A stretch of DNA of 6,284 nt from Methanobrevibacter sp. (GTDB taxonomy: Archaea; Methanobacteriota; Methanobacteria; Methanobacteriales; Methanobacteriaceae). The notes under the pieces were generated by a model. The model had not been told where the DNA came from. It searched no databases and saw only the letters and a program-made list of their open reading frames with translations. The DNA is taken from contig WRNS01000044.1 of assembly GCA_009776495.1 (NCBI GenBank), forward strand, positions 1 through 6,284, read 5' to 3'. Shown here in pieces: positions 5,114 through 6,284 of this stretch (positions are counted from its first letter, which is position 1; every line of letters begins with the position of its first letter). Made by a program: the position numbers and the translations under genes.

Positions 5114-5701
5114 ATGAAAACTCTAAAAATCAATGAAAATCCTTTAAATCTTGCAGATAAGATATTAAAAGACTTGAAATCATCTAAAGATGGGCTTCTT
5201 AAATGTGTGCAATGTGGAATGTGTACATCATCTTGTCCTTCTGCTAAAAATTCAGAATATAATCCTCGAGATATGATTGAAAAAGTTCTTGAAGGAGATG
5301 AAAGTGTTATTGAAGATGAAAACATTTGGAAGTGTTTTTACTGTTATACCTGTCACAGTATCTGTCCTGTTGGCAACAGTGCTTGTGAAGTAAATCAAGT
5401 CTTAAGACAATTAGCTATAGCTAAAGGAACAGTTAACGGTGAAATAAGTCCTTTTGCAGATTTTGGAGATAAAATGTTAGATTTAGGTCTTGGAGGTATT
5501 CCAAGCAATTTCTATAACGACTTAACAAGAGATATTGGAGAAGAATGGATGGAAAAAAACATTCATTTAGATGAAATACGAGAAGAGTTAGGATTAGAAC
5601 CTCTTAAAATGCCTGATGAATCTATTGAAGAAATTAGGACTTTGCTTGAAAAAACAAATTTTGATAAAAGACTTAAAAAAATTAAAGGAATTTTCGAATA
5701 G
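5114..5701 (+). CDS. hdrC: Heterodisulfide reductase subunit C (HdrC family)
   Basis: This 195-residue HdrC carries two [4Fe-4S] clusters that pass electrons from HdrA to HdrB, in the cytosolic complex (with the MvhADG hydrogenase in hydrogenotrophic methanogens) that reduces CoM-S-S-CoB and, by electron bifurcation, ferredoxin. The cluster motifs are C31-x2-C34-x2-C37-x3-C41-P and C74-x2-C77-x2-C80-x3-C84-P. An extra cysteine, C91, follows in NSACEVNQVLR. The C-terminal half (105-195) is acidic and helical. Length is close to the usual 185-195. hdrB follows on the same strand after 176 nt of tandem repeat. Several positions differ from the canonical Methanothermobacter HdrC as I remember it, so this may be one of two paralogous hdrCB sets; that is a recollection, not an alignment. 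Confidence 0.9.
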   Translation: MKTLKINENPLNLADKILKDLKSSKDGLLKCVQCGMCTSSCPSAKNSEYNPRDMIEKVLEGDESVIEDENIWKCFYCYTCHSICPVGNSACEVNQVLRQLAIAKGTVNGEISPFADFGDKMLDLGLGGIPSNFYNDLTRDIGEEWMEKNIHLDEIREELGLEPLKMPDESIEEIRTLLEKTNFDKRLKKIKGIFE

Positions 5702-5847
5702 ATTTTAAAATTATAATGAAGATAAGATTTTAAAATTATAATGGAGATAATATTTTAAAATTATAATGAAGATAAGATTTTAAAATTATAATGAATATGA
5801 TTTTAAAATTATAATGAGATATGATTGATAATTATAATGAAGATATT
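5701..5847. repeat. 25-bp tandem repeat array, six copies, between hdrC and hdrB
   Basis: Units begin at 5701, 5726, 5751, 5776, 5799 and 5823. The consensus runs gattttaaaattataatg followed by aagataa. Copies 1-3 are 25 nt and differ by one base each. Copies 4 and 5 are 23-24 nt, and copy 6 is diverged in its first half. The array starts on the last base of the hdrC stop codon. It lacks T-runs longer than four, so read-through from hdrC to hdrB is not obviously blocked. Each unit contains the palindrome attttaaaat. Function is unknown. Confidence 0.95.
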
Positions 5848-5865
5848 ATATTTATATGCGTGATA

Positions 5866-5871
5866 GAAGGT
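5866..5871 (+). promoter_or_regulatory. Ribosome binding site of hdrB
   Basis: GAAGGT ends 6 nt before ATG 5878 and selects it over the internal ATG at 5905. A TATA-like tttatatg at 5851-5858 is too close to give a leader containing this site. Translation from a longer transcript, such as an hdrC-hdrB message, therefore fits better than a promoter at that position. Confidence 0.65.
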
Positions 5872-5877
5872 ATTTAA

Positions 5878-6284
5878 ATGAAAAATTTACCTGAAAAAAA
5901 TGTTATGCTCTTTAAAAGCTGTTTAGTGAGTGGAGAATATCCTGGAGTTGAATCATCCACTAAATATGTTTTTGACAAAGTAGGAATAGATTACTTGGTT
6001 GATGATAGACAGTCTTGCTGTACAGGACTTGGACACTATTCTGATATTTTTGATCAGTTTTCCACAACAGTCATAGGAGCTCGTAACTTCTATTTAGCTA
6101 ATGAAACTAATCATACAAATATAGCTATGATGTGTGCTACTTGTTATGCAATTCATAAAAAAGTAGCTAAACTATTAAACAACAATGAAAAAGTAAGATT
6201 AGATGTTAATGATGTCTTTAAAGACAGCAAACTTGAAAAGATGAAGTATGAAAAGGACAGTATTGATTCTTCCTTAAATATATT
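5878..6284 (+). CDS. hdrB: Heterodisulfide reductase subunit B (HdrB family), 5' part
   Basis: The reading frame is open to the window end: 135 complete codons of a protein normally about 290-300 residues long. HdrB is the catalytic subunit that cleaves CoM-S-S-CoB on unusual [4Fe-4S] clusters held by two cysteine-rich CCG domains. The first CCG domain is visible: C15 in FKSCLVSGEYPG, C47-C48 in QSCCTGLG, and C86-x2-C89 in MMCATCYA, giving C-x31-CC-x37-C-x2-C. The second domain would lie beyond the window. Canonical HdrB, as I recall it, reads SCCPAPG and CNGCY at these places, so this copy looks divergent and may be a paralog (HdrB2-like). The cysteines themselves are intact. It is on the same strand as hdrC and likely co-transcribed. 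Confidence 0.88.
   Translation, partial: MKNLPEKNVMLFKSCLVSGEYPGVESSTKYVFDKVGIDYLVDDRQSCCTGLGHYSDIFDQFSTTVIGARNFYLANETNHTNIAMMCATCYAIHKKVAKLLNNNEKVRLDVNDVFKDSKLEKMKYEKDSIDSSLNI

Noticed and set aside
5101..5325. 74-codon ORF on the minus strand inside hdrC
   Set aside because: It is antisense to the HdrC cluster-binding cysteines, with no supporting motif.
5701..5847. TATAAT in each 25-bp unit as bacterial -10 promoter boxes
   Set aside because: The gene content is archaeal, so sigma-type -10 elements are not expected. The hexamer is a by-product of the AT-rich repeat.

Overview
The window is very AT-rich DNA that almost certainly comes from a methanogenic archaeon of the order Methanobacteriales, most likely Methanobrevibacter or a close relative. 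The grounds are a hdrC-hdrB pair of heterodisulfide reductase genes, a two-gene SufC/SufB-type Fe-S assembly operon of the kind found in methanogens, ribosome binding sites of the GGTGGTGA/GAGGT type, and T-tract terminators. The genus is an inference; nothing in the window fixes it.

Layout. Positions 1-203 hold four copies of a 49-bp tandem repeat. Positions 259-2233 are a sufC-sufB operon with two non-ATG starts and a 35-nt overlap. Positions 2240-2386 are a degenerate tandem repeat with a period of about 22 nt, carrying several T-tracts, between convergent genes. Positions 2390-2842 (minus strand) encode a short-chain flavodoxin. Positions 3139-4560 encode a solitary 473-residue protein with a DUF4062 domain, a GHKL-type (RecG C-terminal-like) ATP-binding domain and a winged helix. 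It is bracketed by three copies of a 52-bp element: one upstream at 2958-3009 and two downstream at 4582-4633 and 4642-4693. A gene-free, low-complexity stretch follows to 5103. hdrC (5114-5701) and the 5' part of hdrB (5878 to the window end) close the window, separated by six copies of a 25-bp repeat.

How it fits together. SufC and SufB form a scaffold that builds Fe-S clusters. HdrC and HdrB are cluster-rich electron carriers that reduce the CoM-S-S-CoB heterodisulfide, and the flavodoxin is a possible soluble electron carrier. These genes look like core metabolism. The DUF4062 gene stands apart: its isoleucine codons are mostly ATA (32 of 57 by hand count, against 8 of 30 in sufB), and it carries its own repeated element on both sides. 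It reads as an accessory one-gene islet, possibly self-regulated and possibly a defence or stress-response protein.

The most interesting signal is the 52-bp element. It holds three direct 9-mers spaced 11 and 12 bp apart, followed by an inverted half-site, and it occurs only around the DUF4062 gene. The second is that nearly every intergenic gap carries its own unrelated tandem repeat (49, 22, 60, 15 and 25 bp periods).
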